NCBI GenBank assembly: GCA_024760905.1
Contig: CM045731.1
Span: forward strand, 19,880,001-19,944,000
Length of the DNA: 64,000 nucleotides
Source: Plotosus lineatus
Taxonomy: Eukaryota; Chordata; Actinopteri; Siluriformes; Plotosidae
Reading direction: 5' to 3'
Below are positions 60,295-64,000 of this stretch, in pieces. The translations under genes were made by a program, and so were the position numbers. The stretch's first letter is position 1. Every line of letters begins with the position of its first letter. Under the pieces are notes generated by a model, which worked only from the letters and a program-made list of their open reading frames with translations, did no database searches and was not told where the DNA came from.

Positions 60295-60390
60295 TTTACT
60301 TTCTTTTCCATAAATAATTGCTTCTTCTGTCATTGTTCTTACACGAACAAGTCCACATAATACACCAATACTGCACTATTTGGCATTTAC

Positions 60391-60513
60391 CTTGAAAACA
60401 AATTGGTGCATTTACATCCGAGTCTTCTTTTTTATAACTAATGTATCCTACAATGTACTTTTTAATATTTAAAAATTTAACATCATTATTTATTACCTGA
60501 ATATTTAGACCCG
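60391..60513 (-). CDS. Possible second exon of a secreted or membrane protein
   Basis: Acceptor AATAATGCAG|CGGG and strong donor TTTCAAG|GTAAAT bound a 123-nt, phase 1-1 exon joining in frame to the signal-peptide exon at 60815. It reads (A)GLNIQVINNDVKFLNIKKY and ISYKKEDSDVNAPICFQ. No domain recognised; the pyrimidine tract is poor. Confidence 0.35.
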
Positions 60514-60738
60514 CTGCATTATTTATCTGAAATGGCAGCTGTTGCCAGGCAACAAAATGAATGCTCAAAGTGCTAGGCAGGTTGCTAGGCGACAGCGTAT
60601 GGCAACACAGGAGGGCATATTTTGAGCAGGTTCATTAGAAACATGTTTAACTGGTGGGGGGCTGTAATTACAGTAAAAGCACCGACGGTATTCCTCTAGA
60701 GACTCACCCGTCTAGCTTGATGAGTGCCAGAGAGCAAG

Positions 60739-60744
<6 letters not shown>

Positions 60745-60803
<59 letters not shown>
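60745..60803. repeat. (GT)n microsatellite beside a splice donor
   Basis: Reads (CA)n in the minus-strand transcript immediately after the 60815 donor. Confidence 0.95.
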
Positions 60804-60806
<3 letters not shown>

Positions 60807-60814
60807 GGGGGTAC

Positions 60815-60881
60815 CTATCGGGTAGAACACGCTTGCTGTAAAAATCAGGCAGGCCATCATCCAGCGGAGTGACAGATCCAT
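60815..60881 (-). CDS. Signal-peptide first exon of an unknown secreted or membrane protein
   Basis: ATG at 60881 (AAAATGG context) opens MDLSLRWMMACLIFTASVFY then PI, a short basic start followed by a hydrophobic core. The donor CCGATAG|GTACCC leaves phase 1, the usual phase after signal peptides. A (CA)n repeat starts 11 bases into the intron. The gene may be the same as the 57878-55799 chain, but intervening exons were not found. Confidence 0.5.
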
Positions 60882-61204
60882 TTTCAGTACAGTGCTAAAA
60901 AAAAGTGTAAAGAGATACAAGATTATATTGTATGTGTTTTGTTTTCTTTATGCCCGTTGTATCAAATGTAAACATTACAAAATAATGTGCTCAGTTCATT
61001 TTTTTAAAGAAATATATTCCTGACAATACAATTAGGTCATTTTTACCCCAAGAATAACCAGGTGAAATCGACTGCTTCATGTAAAAATAAGAACAAAAAG
61101 ATGTTGTCTCACCCCCGTCGTGTCACTTTATGTCTCTCCTACTTCTATCCTCTGGACATGTGCTATTTAAAAAAAGCAGGAGCCAAGCTTGGGAAAAAAT
61201 ATTT

Positions 61205-61396
61205 ATCTGTCTATTTACAGCCTTTGGCAGACGCTCTCATTCAGAACAACTTAGAATTTTCATTTTTTTATATATAGTTGAGTAACTAAGGGTTAAGTGC
61301 CTTGCTCAAGGGCCCAACAGTGGTGATGGTGGGGATTGAACTGCTGACCTTCAGATCAGTAAGCCATTGCCTTATCCACTAAGCCACCACTGCCTT
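61205..61396 (-). mobile_element. tRNA-headed SINE (family E)
   Basis: Minus strand: GGCAGTGGTGGCTTAGTGG (A box), GTTCAATCCCC (B box), GGGCCCTTGAGCAAGGCAC and GAGAGCGTCTGCCAAAGGC. A common fish SINE layout. Confidence 0.7.
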
Positions 61397-61426
61397 TAGC
61401 ACTGTACTGAAATGTAATATTATAAT

Positions 61427-61427
<1 letters not shown>

Positions 61428-61466
<39 letters not shown>

Positions 61467-61520
61467 CACACACACACATGTATATATATATAGATGTATA
61501 TATATATAGATACATACATA

Positions 61521-61595
<75 letters not shown>
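61428..61595. repeat. (TA)n array
   Basis: Interrupted AT repeat before a SINE fragment. Confidence 0.95.
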
Positions 61596-61601
<6 letters not shown>

Positions 61602-61615
61602 TCTTTGCCTCTTTG

Positions 61616-61790
61616 TTTTTCAGGGGTCGCCACAGCAAATCATCTGGCATCATTTGGTATAGGTTTTTACATCGGATGCCCTTCCTGACACAACCCTTTA
61701 GCAAGGAGCAGAAACACGCTGACGGCTTTGCAGCTACTCTTGTCGAAAGTCAGCAATGGTTCTTTTACATGGACCTCTCACCGAGACAGA
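61616..61790 (-). mobile_element. Family-A SINE 3' half with RTE-like tail, between (TA)n arrays
   Basis: Minus strand: AAAAGAACCATTGCTGAC, GCCGTCAGCGTGTTTCTG, GGAAGGGCATCCGATG, ATGATTTGCTGTGGCGACC. Confidence 0.75.
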
Positions 61791-61844
61791 TGATGGAAAG
61801 AGGAAGCGTACAGGACTTTGTGAGGACAGAATGGGCAAAACCAC

Positions 61845-62528
<684 letters not shown>

Positions 62529-62574
62529 CAAAAATAAAAGGACAGGACAAAGACTTTCTATTGAAACTCCATTT

Positions 62575-62629
62575 ATCACTACAGATCTGTTTCGAGGGGT
62601 GGTGAAACCATCCTCTCTCTTCAGGTGAT
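62575..62629 (-). ncRNA. Type-I hammerhead ribozyme (left arm)
   Basis: The identical core on the minus strand, since the arms are exact. Predicted cut is between 62580 and 62579. The two ribozymes are divergent, 38 bp apart. Confidence 0.75.
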
Positions 62630-62667
62630 TATAGAAAAAATTTGGTATTTCCACACATTCTTCTATA

Positions 62668-62722
62668 ATCACCTGAAGAGAGAGGATGGTTTCACCACCC
62701 CTCGAAACAGATCTGTAGTGAT
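62668..62722 (+). ncRNA. Type-I hammerhead ribozyme (right arm)
   Basis: Core in order: stem I strand ATCAC (62668-62672), CTGAAGA (62673-62679), stem II from 62680 to 62703 (GAGAGG...ACCACCCCTC with one mismatch and a small bulge), GAAA (62704-62707), short palindromic stem III CAG-AT-CTG, cleavage triplet GTA, then GTGAT (62718-62722) closing stem I. Predicted cut is between 62717 and 62718. All core positions fit the CUGANGA/GAAA/NUH consensus. The three-pair stem III is like those of retroelement hammerheads that work as dimers. Confidence 0.75.
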
Positions 62723-62828
62723 AAATGGAGTTTCAATAGAAAGTCTTTGTCCTGTCCTTTTATTTTTGTTATTTGCTCTACCAAAAAGTATTGAGCACTC
62801 TCCTACGGAAGGATCTACTCAGAAAATC

Positions 62829-62835
<7 letters not shown>

Positions 62836-62922
<87 letters not shown>

Positions 62923-62925
62923 GGA
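62836..62925. repeat. (GT)n followed by (GATA)n
   Basis: GT repeat 62838-62881 and GATA 62883-62923. Confidence 0.95.
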
Positions 62926-62947
62926 TAGAAACAAATAAACAAACAAA

Positions 62948-63092
62948 CAAACCGGATTCTAAAATAGTTGGGACACTATACAACTTGTGAATGAAAACTG
63001 AATGCAATGATGTGGAAGTACCAAATTTCAATATTTTATTCTGAATAGAACATAGATGACAGGGTCAAAAGTATAAACTGAGAAAATCATGA
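62948..63092. mobile_element. Solo terminal repeat of the Tc1-like element
   Basis: AAACCGGATTCTAAAATAG, GAATGCAATGATGTGGAAG, AACATAGATGACAGGGTC match the left end of 47050-48598. No partner repeat follows. Confidence 0.75.
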
Positions 63093-63104
63093 CCGAACCT
63101 GTAT

Positions 63105-63271
63105 CACATTGCCTAATGTGCACTGTGAAAGGAAACCAGAAGACCCGGAGGAAACCCACATCAACTCGGAGAACGCATGCAAACCGTTCACAGAAATGTC
63201 CAAGCCTGGGGATTGAACCCAGACTTTCTTGCTGTAGGGCAGACAGATTAATCACTTTGCCACCGTGCAGC
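63105..63271 (-). mobile_element. Family-B SINE head half
   Basis: Minus strand: GCTGCACGGTGGCAAAGTG, GGTTCAATCCCC (B box), TCCGGGTCTTCTGGTTTCC. Confidence 0.7.
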
Positions 63272-63764
63272 TAGTTTTTCATTTTAAAGCCTGATAATGA
63301 TGATGCTGTCCAGGATAATCTGTAATCAACATTTCCCACCCCGGAAAAAACTCAGGAAAATACTAAAATCAATTAACAATGTAAAACTAATCAATAGATC
63401 TATTTAATTTTAGTTTGCTTTTCTTATGTTCTCATGTAGTACATACTACACCAAAAATAATTATTCAAGACTTTTTAATGCTTGGTGGATGTGTATTAAT
63501 TAATAGTCCCCTGATGCCCCATCTCCGGGGCGTCTCAGTGATGTCTCCCTCCCCTTTAGTGAATAATTGTGATCTATATTTCTAATAATAAAGATAAAGT
63601 TAGACTGGTTATTTTACATCTTTATGAAAACGATCTCTATCAGCGGTCTATGTGACATTCAGAGCCCTGCAGCAAACAGACCATCAGCAGGCTAACAGTA
63701 ATTTTTTAACTGCAGTTCCTTCTGGAGTAATGCAACATAATGAAGGCTAATGGAAGCTGAGCCA

Positions 63765-63801
<37 letters not shown>

Positions 63802-64000
63802 AGAGCTTGAGGTCAAAAACACTTCCTTCTTTCTCCCACGTCCTATATGATCAAGGTGATGCTGAGATAGGAGGAGACTGAATGTGTTTTGTACTCAAGA
63901 TATTCATATTCATATTCGTAATTAAACTTGAAGTGGGTGTGGACAGTGTTTGGCTGCGTTGATTTCTCTTAACCATCATCATCATCATCATCTTCTTCCG
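63272..64000. other. Intergenic; poly(A) at about 63769-63799
   Basis: A 31-base A run and a terminal (ATC)n at 63975-63990. No gene seen. 63480-63770 is low in repeats but has no frame. Confidence 0.5.

Larger units (their letters stand above)
62525..62772. mobile_element. Perfect inverted repeat (2 x 112 bp) carrying twin hammerhead ribozymes
   Basis: Arms 62525-62636 and 62661-62772 are exact reverse complements around a 24-nt loop. Outer ends read ATAACAAAAATAAAAGG, inner ends TTCTATAATCACCTG. Each arm encodes a hammerhead on the strand reading outward. Inverted terminal repeats with hammerheads are a known feature of Penelope-like elements, so this is probably a pair of their terminal repeats without an RT between them. 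It abuts (TA)n at 62484-62526. The short frames translating as [12 protein letters not shown] on both strands are a consequence of the symmetry. Confidence 0.75.

Noticed and set aside
60076..60333. Poly-Asp frame
   Set aside because: Translation of an (ATC)n microsatellite.

Overview
This window is nuclear DNA from a fish, most likely a teleost. The evidence is a large-Maf transcription factor gene best read as nrl, a single-exon bitter taste receptor gene, split genes with GT-AG introns, and a very dense load of tRNA-headed SINEs, RTE-type LINEs, Tc1, Tigger and hAT transposons and long (CA)n, (TA)n and (GATA)n microsatellites. The mix would fit a catfish-like genome, but I cannot fix the species.

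Layout. 1349-7445 (minus strand) is nrl, reconstructed as four coding exons that join in phase to give 421 residues from ATG to stop. Its last intron (1496-3290) is filled with simple repeats. 8.2-21 kb is intergenic: SINEs, nested Tigger-like transposons (11.1-14.7 kb), a decayed zinc-finger ORF (10.5 kb) and microsatellites. 21.0-23.6 kb (minus) is a broken non-LTR element with a reverse transcriptase and a C-terminal zinc knuckle and nuclease region. 27.4-28.1 kb holds a second LINE fragment. 28.9-32.5 kb holds three head-to-tail pieces of one RTE-like LINE, the last split by a 555-bp hAT element with an 8-bp target duplication. 35365-36282 (plus) is an intact tas2r-like receptor. 38-47 kb is a mosaic of SINEs and (TA)n arrays. 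47.0-48.6 kb is a complete but dead Tc1-like transposon. 50-54.7 kb is SINE, hAT and Tigger DNA. From about 54.1 to 60.9 kb the minus strand carries exons of at least one gene I do not recognise: a signal-peptide exon at 60815-60881, and a phase-consistent chain 57878-55799 whose largest exon encodes a 12-residue Asp-Arg-Gln-rich tandem repeat. 61-64 kb is mostly repeats.

The strongest unusual signal is at 62525-62772: a perfect 112-bp inverted repeat around a 24-bp loop, with each arm carrying a complete type-I hammerhead ribozyme core on opposite strands. A truncated copy lies at 40174-40228. This is best explained as the inverted terminal repeats of a Penelope-like retroelement, which are known to carry hammerheads. 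Two other patterns stand out. One tRNA-headed SINE family occurs with at least three interchangeable 3' tails, one of them matching the 3' end of the resident RTE LINE. And two genes have a (CA)n tract starting within about 15 nt of a 5' splice site.

The protein genes (a photoreceptor regulator, a chemoreceptor and an unknown secreted or membrane protein) show no common pathway. Predicted starts in several raw reading frames are not ATG; where I name a start I checked that it is ATG.
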